This document shows positions 44,284 through 53,336 of a stretch of DNA of 64,000 nt, one piece after another. The notes beneath the pieces are model-generated. The model was given only the letters and a program-made list of their open reading frames with translations, had not been told where the DNA came from and ran no database searches. The stretch spans positions 130,696 through 194,695 of the forward strand of contig JAFXQB010000001.1 of the NCBI GenBank assembly GCA_017527435.1, in the 5' to 3' direction. The translations under genes were made by a program, and so were the position numbers. Position 1 is the stretch's first letter; each line of letters opens with the position of its first letter. Source of the DNA: Salinivirgaceae bacterium. Lineage in GTDB: Bacteria; Bacteroidota; Bacteroidia; Bacteroidales; SZUA-534.

Positions 44284-46269
44284 TTACCATCCGGGGTTTT
44301 GAGCGAATTCTGCATAGATATATACATCATTGTCAAGGAATGGGAACCAATAGTGCTGTGTCCCAAATTTGCGAGTAAGAATCTCTCTTCGTGTGTAACC
44401 GGCAACCTCAGCGTCACGCGGATCGTTGTTCTCGTCTTCGTACCAGCTTTGCGGATATACACGTGTGAATTCAGTTGCATACTTTGTATTGTATGGGTAC
44501 TCAGTCAGGAGCAGCCAGCGTTGTAAATCGTTGAAGCGGAAACCCTCAAACGATAGTTCAACAGCACGTTCGCGGCGTACTTCATCAATGAATTTGTTCC
44601 TGTCAGCAACATATTTTGCAGCCACATGCCCGGCACCGCATCGGTCGCGAATGGTGTTTATGGCATCTTCTGCAGTTTTATCAAAAATCGATATCTTGTA
44701 ACTTGCTCCACCAACAGCAGCACACGCCTCAGCGTACATCAGATAGATGTCGGCCAAACGCATATATGACAAATTTGTATGCAACTGGCCTTCCCACTCA
44801 TATGATTCCTTTTTATCAACCACGTTGCAAGTGTGCGGAACCAGTTTTTGAATGAAATAACCTGTCTGACTGCCATTTGCCACCGGACGCATATTGCCAC
44901 CTGTAAACAACTCACAATAAACATACGGTTCCCTTTCCGCGTCAGCTTTTTTAACAAAATATTTGAATCCGTCAAACACAATATCGTGATAAAAACGCGG
45001 ATCACGGTTTTTGAACGGATGTGTCGGGTCAAAACCAGACTCAGGGTCGTCAATTGGCAGGCCGTTTTCCATTCCGTACATCTCGACAAGGTTGCCTGTC
45101 GGCTGATGAATAATATTATCGTGATCAACAACACCTCCCACTTTAGGTCCGAACACTTTCGACGTGTTCCAGTTGCTGTTGTTCGCATTTGGGCCGTATT
45201 GATCGACACCTCCCGACGGGCCACGCATAATGGCTTCGGTTGAACCCGGTTGTTTCCAATTATCCTTGAGTGTGTAGAACAAATCGGAATAGCAATTCTT
45301 TGCTCCTTTTGCCTTTTCGTGGTCATAAATATTGCTATAATTAAACTCAACAAGCGCATATTGTGTTTCGCCAGCTTCAACCATGCTTAACAATTCGCCG
45401 AACGCCGCAGCCGCACGCAGGCAGTAGTCCTCATCGTAGTCGTATGTTTTGGCACCGCCGGTCTGCGCCCCGTTTTTCATAAGCGGACTGCCCGCCCAAA
45501 GCAGGCATTTGCCAAGATACCCAAGTGCGGTTATTTTGTTTATGCGCAACTCGTTTTTACCACCTGTTCCGTATGCTGTGCCTGCTGTTGTATTGTCCCA
45601 ATTTATAGGAAGCAGGTCGGCTGCCCTGCGAAAATCCCGCGCACAACTGTCAGCACAATCCTGAAACGACAGACGTGCCAATTTCTCGATATTCCATGGG
45701 TCAAGCGCCTTATTGATGTATGGCAGACCACCGAAATACTCCATCAGCTCGAAATGCCACCATGCGCGGAAAAAGTATGCCTGACCAAGAATGAGGTCTC
45801 GTTCTTCTTCAGTTCCCACCATTTTATCGATATTTTCGATAGCCACATTGCATTTGCGGATACAGTACCACGAATGCGGCCACAGTGTATGGGTTTTGCC
45901 TCCATCCATATAGACACCGGGATAAGAGGGGTCACTGCCTTCGCGATACAGCCAGTTGCCCGTAGTACTCCACGCCCGAAAGTTACCCAAGTCAACCTGA
46001 TGAGTCATGCGGTTATCTGCTTCAGGGTTGAATATTTCATCATCGCCCCAGTTCCACGACGGACACCAGTTGCATTTTTCCTTGTCGGGGATGCAATTAT
46101 ATATCTCCTCTATAAAACCCTGAAAGTTTCTGAAATCCTTGAAAGCGTCATCTGCCGACACGCTTGTACCCGGCTCTCTATCGAGATAGTCTTTGCACGA
46201 TGTTAAATTGGCACAGAGCACCATCCCAAGCAAACCCATAAAAATGAATGAATTATATATTTTTTTCAT
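44284..46269 (-). CDS. SusD-like glycan-binding lipoprotein (XusB-type, left locus)
   Basis: 661 residues. Lipoprotein signal with Cys25 (NLTSCKDYLDREPG). SusD features: RAWWHFELMEYFGGLPYINK, MRLADIYLMYAEACAAVGGA and RRERAVELSFEGFRFNDLQRW. The C-terminus KFGTQHYWFPFLDNDVYIYAEFAQNPGW closely parallels that of the right-locus protein (in parts: FGTKHYWFPLPDDQV and EYSQNPGW). Eleven bases downstream of its SusC partner; forms the first SusC/SusD complex of the left operon. Confidence 0.93.
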   Translation of the reverse strand: MKKIYNSFIFMGLLGMVLCANLTSCKDYLDREPGTSVSADDAFKDFRNFQGFIEEIYNCIPDKEKCNWCPSWNWGDDEIFNPEADNRMTHQVDLGNFRAWSTTGNWLYREGSDPSYPGVYMDGGKTHTLWPHSWYCIRKCNVAIENIDKMVGTEEERDLILGQAYFFRAWWHFELMEYFGGLPYINKALDPWNIEKLARLSFQDCADSCARDFRRAADLLPINWDNTTAGTAYGTGGKNELRINKITALGYLGKCLLWAGSPLMKNGAQTGGAKTYDYDEDYCLRAAAAFGELLSMVEAGETQYALVEFNYSNIYDHEKAKGAKNCYSDLFYTLKDNWKQPGSTEAIMRGPSGGVDQYGPNANNSNWNTSKVFGPKVGGVVDHDNIIHQPTGNLVEMYGMENGLPIDDPESGFDPTHPFKNRDPRFYHDIVFDGFKYFVKKADAEREPYVYCELFTGGNMRPVANGSQTGYFIQKLVPHTCNVVDKKESYEWEGQLHTNLSYMRLADIYLMYAEACAAVGGASYKISIFDKTAEDAINTIRDRCGAGHVAAKYVADRNKFIDEVRRERAVELSFEGFRFNDLQRWLLLTEYPYNTKYATEFTRVYPQSWYEDENNDPRDAEVAGYTRREILTRKFGTQHYWFPFLDNDVYIYAEFAQNPGW

Positions 46270-46280
46270 CGTTGTAAGTA

Positions 46281-49200
46281 TTATAGTGTGAGTTTAAGAC
46301 CAAAATTGAAACGTTTAACCGTTGGATATGCCCCCAGCCAACCGCCTCCGCCCAGATTGGCCTCACGGTCATCGGGCATCCGGGTCCACAACCAAAGATT
46401 GTTGCCATTGACAAAGAGTTTAAGGTAGTTGAGTCCAATCTTTCTAATCCAGCCGTCATTCCAAGAATAGGCAAGCTCAACGTTTTTCAGACGAATATAA
46501 GAACCATCGAACTGATATTGGGTGCCATAGCCTTCCATGCCAGATGATGCTGTTGCCCAATGGTATATTGTGTATTCGGCATCAGGATTATCTTTTGTCC
46601 ATGTCGAACCAAAATCATAAACAGTGTTAAGTCTGTTTTCGAAACTCCTAAGCGTCACATCACGTGTAACATTGGTTACACCATAGAATTGAACAAAGCC
46701 GCTTAATCCTTTCCATTCAAATCCGACTATAGCATTGTAGGTGTTTTCAGGAGTTGATGTATATTGATATGGAGCACTGTCCTTGCTGTCAATCACACGG
46801 TCGCCATTGAAATCAATAATATAGTAGCTACCAGGCATACGGAATTGATCGTCGGTTGCGAAAGCCGGACTGCCATAAAGCTCATCAATGTTGTTGATGA
46901 ATCCTGCATCAATAAACGAACGAGTCTGACCAATTGCATACCCCTCTGACTTCTGATAGTTAGGCATAAGTTGCGGATCGTCACGCGAGATGATTTTATT
47001 CTCATTATGTGTCATACTGAAATTGGCCCAAGCACGGGTGTTGCGGTTAAATTGCTTGTTGATGCGAAGCTCCACCTCGTAACCGCGAGCTTTAACCTCG
47101 CCCAAGTTTGACACAGGCACATCCATGCCGAAATACGACGGTGTCGCACGATCAGAACCATTGACCAATATATCGTAGCGTTTGTCGCGAAAAATCTCCA
47201 CACTGCCCGCAAACAAGCCCTCGAACAAAGAATAGTCGATGCCAAAGTTGAACTTACGAACCGACTCCCAATGCACATCCTTGTTGCCGAGTTTGCTCAT
47301 ACGATACCACTGGAATGGATTTGTCGAAGCTCCGGAAAGCTCCATTCTTGATACTCCTCCAACACTCCATTCGTCCATATACAGGAATGCATCGGAATTA
47401 TCGCTACCTGTTACACCGAGCGATGCACGAACCTTCAGCATATCTATATAGTGGTTGTCTTTAAAGAACGAGAAGAAACTCTCCTCTGAAATTGTCCATC
47501 CCAATGCACCTGAGCCAAACATTGCGAAACGGTTATCTTCAGCAAATTTTTCCGAGCCGTTGTATGAACCATTAAGCTCAACATTGTATCGGTTGTTCCA
47601 ACCATAGGTGACACGTGCCGCCCAATCCTCTCGATACGAAGGGATTTGTGTGCCTCTCGCCTCCTGATTGCGCGAAAACAAAGCCATTGCCGTAATTTTG
47701 TGCAAATCGAAATCACGCGCCCAGTTCAACTGCAACTGATAATACATCTTGCGGAATGTGGCCCAGTTGTTCATACTGCCGGCTTGCTGACTCCATTTTC
47801 TATCTCTATCTTCCATCCAATCAAGGCCTGTACTGGCATCAACTGTCTGGTTTGTATAAACGAGTCCGGTTTTAGGGTCAATCCATTTTTTCCTGCCCTC
47901 ATTCCAGTCATCGGCGACACCTCGGTTTTTTTCTTCAAATGTATTGTCGAGCGACACATTGCCACGGAAACTCAAGCCTTTTGTAAGGAAATCAAGATTC
48001 TGCTCCAGAATGAAGTCTGTGGTAATGGTATTGGTTGTGGTCTTTGTCATACCACTGATTGCAAGGTTTTGTGCTGAGTTTGAAACATTTGACACATTCG
48101 GATAATTTCCCCATGCACCATCATTATATTTTGGCAGGAATACATCGGGAGCGATACTGTATGCTCCCGCCCAGCGTCGGCCTTTCTCATAATCGCTACC
48201 ATCCGCAAATGCGCGCGGTGCCTTCTTAATACCAATCGATCCATACAGATTGATACGGAACATGGTTGTTTTTGTCAACGAGAAGTCGAGATTGCTGCGT
48301 GCGTTCACACGTTGGTAGCTATAGCCTGTCTTATATCCTCGATCGTTGTCGAAAACACGCATAAGGTCACTCTCATTCACATAGTCGGCTGATGCGTAGT
48401 ATTTCACAAAATTCGAACCACCGCTTATACTTAAATTGCCGTTATAAGAAATTGCCTGGTCTTTAAACAATTCATCCTGCCAGTCAACATTCGGGTAACG
48501 TTCTTTATTCAAAGTCTCTTTCTCCTCACCGTTTTCAGTTATTGTAGTCACCCCATTCGGGTCACGGTATTTTTCAATTTCGCTTTGCGGTGTGATGTAT
48601 TCCCACGATTCTGTGGGTGTGACAGCCAACTCCATTTCAATTGTTTTATTGCGCGTAACAAGCGCATCGTATGAATCGAGTTTGTTTGGCAGCTTCGATA
48701 CGCGTTTTACTGTTGTGGTGAAACCAACGTCAATGCGGGCTTTGCCTTCCTCACCGCGCTTGGTGGTGATAAGAATAACGCCATTGGCGCCACGCACACC
48801 GTAAATTGCCGTTGCCGATGCGTCTTTCAAAACAGAAATAGACTCTACCGATGAAATATCAACGCTTTTCATCGAACGCTCAATACCATCGACCAGCACT
48901 AGCGGATCGCTGCCATTCCAAGAGCTTGTGCCTCGGATAACAATTTTTGCGTCATCCTCACCCGGCTGACCTGTGCCTTGCTCTGTAATAACACCTGGCA
49001 GGTTTCCTGTCAATGCCGCTCCGATATTACTAACACCTGCGGCACGCTGCAGAGTTGCTCCTGACGTTTGAGTGATAGCACCCACAACCGAAGCTTTTTT
49101 CTGCTGACCATAGCCAACCACAACAACCTCGTCCAAGCCAACCACATCGGGCTGCAAATCAATGTTGTAAGGTCCGGCGCCTTTAACTGTAATCTCTTGT

Positions 49201-49445
49201 GTGGTGTATCCAATATAAGTTACAACCAGCACATCGTTATCATTGGCCTGCATACTGAATGTTCCATCACCTGCGGTAACCGTTCCTGCCGTTGTGCCTT
49301 TAATCACAACGTTGACACCCGGAACCGGCATTTGCGTCTCATCCAATATTTTACCCGAAATTTTGTGTCCCTGGGCAAAAACACTGAATGACAACAACAA
49401 TGGTAGCATCATAACCGTCAATTTCCATAGCCCATACTTTCTCAT
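46281..49445 (-). CDS. SusC-like TonB-dependent transporter (XusA-type, left locus)
   Basis: 1054 residues with signal peptide (SFSVFAQ). CarboxypepD-regulatory-like domain about 27-105 (ISGKILDETQMPVPGVNVVI; TYIGYTTQEITVKG), then DEVVVVGYGQQKKASVVGAI (the TonB-box-like region), plug (DPLVLVDGIERSM; DASATAIYGVRGANGVILIT) and barrel ending KRFNFGLKLTL. The N-terminal 250 residues are nearly the same as those of 59971-63120, showing the loci are duplicates; the barrel loops diverge more. First gene of the left operon. Confidence 0.94.
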   Translation of the reverse strand: MRKYGLWKLTVMMLPLLLSFSVFAQGHKISGKILDETQMPVPGVNVVIKGTTAGTVTAGDGTFSMQANDNDVLVVTYIGYTTQEITVKGAGPYNIDLQPDVVGLDEVVVVGYGQQKKASVVGAITQTSGATLQRAAGVSNIGAALTGNLPGVITEQGTGQPGEDDAKIVIRGTSSWNGSDPLVLVDGIERSMKSVDISSVESISVLKDASATAIYGVRGANGVILITTKRGEEGKARIDVGFTTTVKRVSKLPNKLDSYDALVTRNKTIEMELAVTPTESWEYITPQSEIEKYRDPNGVTTITENGEEKETLNKERYPNVDWQDELFKDQAISYNGNLSISGGSNFVKYYASADYVNESDLMRVFDNDRGYKTGYSYQRVNARSNLDFSLTKTTMFRINLYGSIGIKKAPRAFADGSDYEKGRRWAGAYSIAPDVFLPKYNDGAWGNYPNVSNVSNSAQNLAISGMTKTTTNTITTDFILEQNLDFLTKGLSFRGNVSLDNTFEEKNRGVADDWNEGRKKWIDPKTGLVYTNQTVDASTGLDWMEDRDRKWSQQAGSMNNWATFRKMYYQLQLNWARDFDLHKITAMALFSRNQEARGTQIPSYREDWAARVTYGWNNRYNVELNGSYNGSEKFAEDNRFAMFGSGALGWTISEESFFSFFKDNHYIDMLKVRASLGVTGSDNSDAFLYMDEWSVGGVSRMELSGASTNPFQWYRMSKLGNKDVHWESVRKFNFGIDYSLFEGLFAGSVEIFRDKRYDILVNGSDRATPSYFGMDVPVSNLGEVKARGYEVELRINKQFNRNTRAWANFSMTHNENKIISRDDPQLMPNYQKSEGYAIGQTRSFIDAGFINNIDELYGSPAFATDDQFRMPGSYYIIDFNGDRVIDSKDSAPYQYTSTPENTYNAIVGFEWKGLSGFVQFYGVTNVTRDVTLRSFENRLNTVYDFGSTWTKDNPDAEYTIYHWATASSGMEGYGTQYQFDGSYIRLKNVELAYSWNDGWIRKIGLNYLKLFVNGNNLWLWTRMPDDREANLGGGGWLGAYPTVKRFNFGLKLTL

Positions 49446-49507
49446 CTTATAAATATTTGATTATTAGTATTATAATAGTCGCTATTCTTGTTTTAACAAA
49501 TACTATT

Positions 49508-49550
49508 CCCCCCCCCTCAAATATAACTATTTTGGTTTAGCCTTGACAAA
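49508..49550 (-). promoter_or_regulatory. Promoter of the left Xus-type operon, with G9 tract
   Basis: On the minus strand TTTG (49550-49547), a 21-base gap and TATATTTG (49525-49518) make an almost ideal promoter. One base later comes a run of nine G (49516-49508), covering the expected transcription start. The inverted repeat TTAGCCTT-TGTC-AAGGCTAA (49556-49537) overlaps the -33 element. The leader after the G tract is about 60 bases. Confidence 0.75.
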
Positions 49551-49556
49551 GGCTAA
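49537..49556. promoter_or_regulatory. Inverted repeat over the -33 element (candidate operator)
   Basis: TTAGCCTT (49537-49544) and AAGGCTAA (49549-49556), a perfect 8-bp inverted repeat with a four-base spacer. A protein bound here would cover the -33 site, so it fits a repressor or a short hairpin; no T run follows on either strand. Confidence 0.55.
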
Positions 49557-49635
49557 CATTTTAATAAAAAATTATTCAAACTTCGCTGCCATATACATGC
49601 CTGCCGGCAAATTTCTATTATTGGTACAAATTAAA

Positions 49636-49672
49636 CAAAAAAGGCCTTGATATTCACTCAAGACCTTTTTTG
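49636..49672 (-). terminator. Terminator of the right Xus-type operon
   Basis: CAAAAAAGGCCTTGA (49636-49650) pairs with TCAAGACCTTTTTTG (49658-49672) with one mismatch and a seven-base loop. On the minus strand it ends in a U run, about 240 bases after the stop of the GH10-like gene. Confidence 0.75.
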
Positions 49673-49839
49673 TCATAACAACGTATATTGTTTAATTCTG
49701 CATCTTGCGGCTTTATTCCTCATGAAGTTGCTACCCAGCAGAGCTTATCTATGCTTCAGGCTGCATGCAAATGTATTGTATCTATTAGTGAAAGTCAAAA
49801 TAATAGGCTTATATTCCATCCTGAAATTTGACTATAGAC

Positions 49840-49892
49840 CAACTTATTAGCGTCCGCTAAACAGAAGAGAGTTTAGCGGACGCTAATAGTTG
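49840..49892. repeat. Long hairpin just after the GH10-like gene
   Basis: Arms of 23 and 22 bases (49840-49862 and 49871-49892) pair perfectly except for one bulged T, around the loop AGAAGAGA. Each arm contains TTAGCG and its complement around GTCCGC. It begins 19 bases after the stop codon (49912) on the minus strand. No T run, so a 3' stability structure or an imprint of a mobile element end is possible. Confidence 0.85.
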
Positions 49893-49911
49893 ATTGATTA
49901 TCAGTTAATCG

Positions 49912-52194
49912 CTACTTTCCTGACAAACCGTCTGCGAAACCAGCATATGTATGCTTACGCTTGTAGTTAGAATCCCATAAGCCTTTAGGCTCTGTAAGGT
50001 CAGTTGCAGTCCATTGAGTAATACCTGCGCAAAGTTCTGCTGGTATACTTTCGAAATATAACTTAATAATCTCGTTATAGAACTGACTCATTTGCTTATG
50101 TTGATCTTCTGTAAGTGCAGTACATACATTGCCATCGGCATCTTTATACCCAATATCAAGAGCTGATATTCTTACTAGTTTACCAGAATTGCCTAACACT
50201 GCCAATGATTTTGTCAGTTCATCTACGGTAGCTGCCTGAGTATTCCCATCAGCACTGAAGTATACATGCATCTCTGCACTGATACCATCTATCTTAGTAG
50301 TATCGTTCTCCCATTTCCCAATCCAACTTACAATGCTTTTTGCCGCCATTTCTGTTGTGGCATCATTGTTCACAAATAGCTTCAGCGAAGAAGCGTCACC
50401 TTGAAATGAATGACGGGCATACGACACTGCATTGCGTACAACATTTACATCTCCGATATAATCCTGCCAATAGAAGTTATTTTCAAGATCACCTGTAGTC
50501 TCCGCATGTTTTAATGGGAGTATTCCTCCTTCATCTCCTGTAGTAGCTAACAAATTGTCTACAACATTCCAAGAAGTAATATAACCGTCTGTGTTTTTCA
50601 TAGATCCGCTGATCCACTTATTAAGTGCTTTATTTGTGACATCAGCCTTTTCTTCCTCCGTTAATGGAATACCCGGACTATCTTTTATAGTAGTATAAGA
50701 ATACTTCTGTACAATGACGGAAGCGCGTGGATCTGTATCGCCACCAGCTTTTTCTTTTTCTTTTGTCCAGAAACACGATACATCACTTCCGCTACAATCG
50801 CCATTCTTAACAAGTTCTTTCCCATTCAAGACAAAACTCATATCATCGAAATAGTAATTATTAGCATTGACATAATCGTTCAAGTTAAATGCGATTGAAT
50901 GTCCCCCAGCCATATTGGCATCAACAGTACCAGTATAAGTATACTTTTTCCACGCAGTAGAGAAAGAAACATTACCTACAGCCATCCAATGCAAATAGTC
51001 ACCAGCATTTTTATGTATCTGGGTAGCGATTCCTCCCGTTGCCGAATCGGCTCGACAGCGCATCGAGAATTCATATTCATCTCCCTCTGTAAGAGGTGTG
51101 CCAAAATCAATCCAAAACTGTGTATCCCATGCATTCTCAACTTTGTCCCCCGAATGAACAATAATACAAGGATTATCCTCATCATGTTTCACCTCAATTG
51201 GTGCAATCACCTTAGCCATATAAGAAATGGTTTTTTCTATGGTTGATGGGCGTGGTTCTGCGTCACCACCTTCATTTTCTTTTTCTTTGGTGTAGAATGA
51301 AGACACATCCGTACCGCTACAATCTCCATTTTTGACGCGTTCAACACCGTTAACCTTAAAGCTAATATCATCAAAGTAATAATTATTTGCTGACACATAA
51401 TCATTCAAGTTAAAAGCAATTGAATGCCCACCTGCCATACTCGAACTTACAGTACCTGTATTAGTATACTTTTTCCATTTTGTTGTAAATTCAACATTAC
51501 CTACGGCCATAAAGTACAGATAATCACTTGGCGCTTTGTGTATCTGTGTTCCTATAGCATTTGTAGCTGAATCGGCACGACAACGCATTGAGAACTCAAA
51601 CTCATCACCCTCCACCAACGGTGTCTCAAATTCCACCCAAAATTGAGTATCCCATGGATTAGTAACCTTGTTGCCAGCATGAACAACTATACAGGGGTTA
51701 TTTTCTGTAACTAGTTTGTCGACATACGTAGGTACATAATTCGGATCGGGTTTATCCTCAAGTAATGTGTTAAGATAGGTAACATTCTGCTGGGCATTTC
51801 CGAGCAGTGAGTTTCCGAACACTTCCAAACCGGCATTACGAGCGGTTTCAACAAAGTTCGCCACTGTTACAAACTTCATAAGTCCGGCATCGTCAACTAC
51901 AGAGGCATGCTGCATCTCCTTATTAGCCGTAACCTCATCAAAATTGCTGGAAAACACTACTGTTGTGACACCACCTTTATTAAAATCATTAACATTGACA
52001 GCACCACCCAATTTAAAATTAGGATTAGCGTTACGGTCGACATAATCCTTTAATGCTGAATAGTCGTTAAGGTATTCATACAAAACTATTGATTCCGGTG
52101 CGTCAACAGTGTAGTCTGATTTGAAATCTTCGGCACATGAAACTAATAACAATGCTGATGCCGATAATGCTATCATTAAATTAATACGATTCAT
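49912..52194 (-). CDS. GH10-fold lipoprotein with two inserted CBMs and no catalytic glutamates (pseudo-xylanase)
   Basis: 760 residues. Lipoprotein signal LLVSC (Cys20) followed by AED. The GH10 barrel starts near 35 (FKLGGAVNVNDF; FSSNFDEVTANKEM), is interrupted near 160 by two carbohydrate-binding modules (about 164-305 and 340-480; both with WDTQFWV/I and GHSIAFNLNDYV) and resumes near 490 to the end (GLWDSNYKRKHTYAGFADGL). The architecture is that of Xus-locus Xyn10C xylanases. The acid/base motif, normally WDVVNE, reads WNVVDN (542-547); the nucleophile motif, normally IS/TELD, reads ISALD (Ala678); GHTLxWH reads GNSLLGN (127-133). It should not cleave xylan. Probably a surface glycan-binding protein. 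Confidence 0.88.
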   Translation of the reverse strand: MNRINLMIALSASALLLVSCAEDFKSDYTVDAPESIVLYEYLNDYSALKDYVDRNANPNFKLGGAVNVNDFNKGGVTTVVFSSNFDEVTANKEMQHASVVDDAGLMKFVTVANFVETARNAGLEVFGNSLLGNAQQNVTYLNTLLEDKPDPNYVPTYVDKLVTENNPCIVVHAGNKVTNPWDTQFWVEFETPLVEGDEFEFSMRCRADSATNAIGTQIHKAPSDYLYFMAVGNVEFTTKWKKYTNTGTVSSSMAGGHSIAFNLNDYVSANNYYFDDISFKVNGVERVKNGDCSGTDVSSFYTKEKENEGGDAEPRPSTIEKTISYMAKVIAPIEVKHDEDNPCIIVHSGDKVENAWDTQFWIDFGTPLTEGDEYEFSMRCRADSATGGIATQIHKNAGDYLHWMAVGNVSFSTAWKKYTYTGTVDANMAGGHSIAFNLNDYVNANNYYFDDMSFVLNGKELVKNGDCSGSDVSCFWTKEKEKAGGDTDPRASVIVQKYSYTTIKDSPGIPLTEEEKADVTNKALNKWISGSMKNTDGYITSWNVVDNLLATTGDEGGILPLKHAETTGDLENNFYWQDYIGDVNVVRNAVSYARHSFQGDASSLKLFVNNDATTEMAAKSIVSWIGKWENDTTKIDGISAEMHVYFSADGNTQAATVDELTKSLAVLGNSGKLVRISALDIGYKDADGNVCTALTEDQHKQMSQFYNEIIKLYFESIPAELCAGITQWTATDLTEPKGLWDSNYKRKHTYAGFADGLSGK

Positions 52195-52205
52195 GACTTT
52201 CTATT

Positions 52206-53261
52206 TTATTCATTTGACATAAATTCCTCAACACTTACTCCACTGCGTTTCCACACAAGTTGATCTTTCACTTTCAACTGTTGGTCCCCCTTTACAATTA
52301 CATATTCAAGATTGATAATATCCCGATCCTTATTTCCCCAAGCTTTAACAGCGCCGTCTTTGGTGTATTTCCCGTTACCAGTGACAGTCACACCCGAAGT
52401 ATTAGACTCTATCGTGCAATTATCATTGTCATCGAATGTAAGTACCAATTCACAATTATTAACACTAAATCCATTAACATTGTATGACACCACATATGAT
52501 ACCTTGTTAAGAGCTATAGTTTTAGTTTGGCAATCCTCGCCATTAACAACCGGGTCATAAAAATCCGTCTTAGAAGCGAAATCATCAGGATTAGGATGCA
52601 CAACTGTATTGTTTCCGACAGTTAACTCCCCACTCCGGGACCAAAATGCGTCATATTTACTCTTGTATGTAACGCAATACAAGACATAATCCATTGGGCG
52701 TACAGTCCAATCATCACTCGTACGAGCGGGAGCCGTACTGAACGCCTCCTTATCATATTCACCGACGAGAATCTGATCAGCACCTGTCTGGCTAGTCATT
52801 ACAAGAGGTATAACGTATGTGGTTGTTGCGGATGCGGGATCAGCAAAAAAAGCATCTGTAAAGTGTACCTTCATTTTACCATGACGTGTACCATCATACT
52901 TGAGCTTTGGGCCGTCTACAAACTCATAGTAGTTTTCGGGCATTGGCTTAACAGGCGATCCATCAGAAAAAGACAAGCCATCACATAACGTTTCGTCAAC
53001 ATCAACATCAACTGTAATGTCGCGTCCTTCATAGGTTCCTCCCATAGTTGACTGTATAACACAACAATGTTCCTTGTCTACAGATGTATCATATTCGTCA
53101 GTTCCCATCACCAACGTGCGAACAGGATACTGATATGGGAAATAAACCGTTATACCACCATCGTAATCTGGGAAATCAACGTCTCCATTTTTACAAGAGA
53201 CGAACATCGTAACTGATATAGCAAACAGTGCTATTAAACGACTTTGTATTTTCATATTCAT
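52206..53261 (-). CDS. XusE-like DUF1735 surface lipoprotein (right locus)
   Basis: 351 residues. Lipoprotein signal MFVSC (Cys22) followed by KNGDVDFPDYDGG. DUF1735 features: YFPYQYPVRTLVMG, VKPMPENYYEF and VHFTDAFFADPASATTTYVIPL. The C-terminal 120 residues (NNCELVLTFDDNDNCTIESN; VKAWGNKDRDIINLEYV) form a lipocalin-like beta domain typical of XusE proteins. Likely a surface glycan-binding protein acting beside the two SusC/D pairs. Compare 37967-39556, the same protein with a module inserted between these halves. A 75-base gap with a small hairpin separates it from the SusD gene upstream. Confidence 0.88.
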   Translation of the reverse strand: MNMKIQSRLIALFAISVTMFVSCKNGDVDFPDYDGGITVYFPYQYPVRTLVMGTDEYDTSVDKEHCCVIQSTMGGTYEGRDITVDVDVDETLCDGLSFSDGSPVKPMPENYYEFVDGPKLKYDGTRHGKMKVHFTDAFFADPASATTTYVIPLVMTSQTGADQILVGEYDKEAFSTAPARTSDDWTVRPMDYVLYCVTYKSKYDAFWSRSGELTVGNNTVVHPNPDDFASKTDFYDPVVNGEDCQTKTIALNKVSYVVSYNVNGFSVNNCELVLTFDDNDNCTIESNTSGVTVTGNGKYTKDGAVKAWGNKDRDIINLEYVIVKGDQQLKVKDQLVWKRSGVSVEEFMSNE

Positions 53262-53298
53262 ATTATTTTAATGTTTTATCAAATTTTGAGTTTCCTTC

Positions 53299-53318
53299 AT
53301 ACTGTTCATTTTCAGTAT
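53299..53318. repeat. Small stem-loop between SusD-like and XusE-like genes
   Basis: ATACTG (53299-53304) and CAGTAT (53313-53318) around an eight-base loop, in the only sizeable gap (75 bases) inside the right operon. It could be an RNA processing or pausing site that adjusts XusE and GH10-like levels against SusC/D. Confidence 0.45.
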
Positions 53319-53336
53319 AACACAACTCATAATGTA

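Larger units (their letters stand above)
49446..49911. other. Intergenic region between the two Xus-type loci
   Basis: 466 bases without a credible gene. From left to right it holds the leader of the left operon (49446-49507), a run of nine C (49508-49516; G9 on the transcribed strand), the promoter (49518-49550), an inverted repeat over the -33 element (49537-49556), about 80 bases with no clear feature, the terminator of the right operon (49636-49672), about 165 featureless A/T-rich bases, and a long hairpin next to the GH10-like gene's stop (49840-49892). Confidence 0.8.

Noticed and set aside
49912..52194. Annotating this gene as an active endo-1,4-beta-xylanase
   Set aside because: The general family match is strong, but both catalytic Glu positions carry other residues, along with lost His and Trp of the active site.
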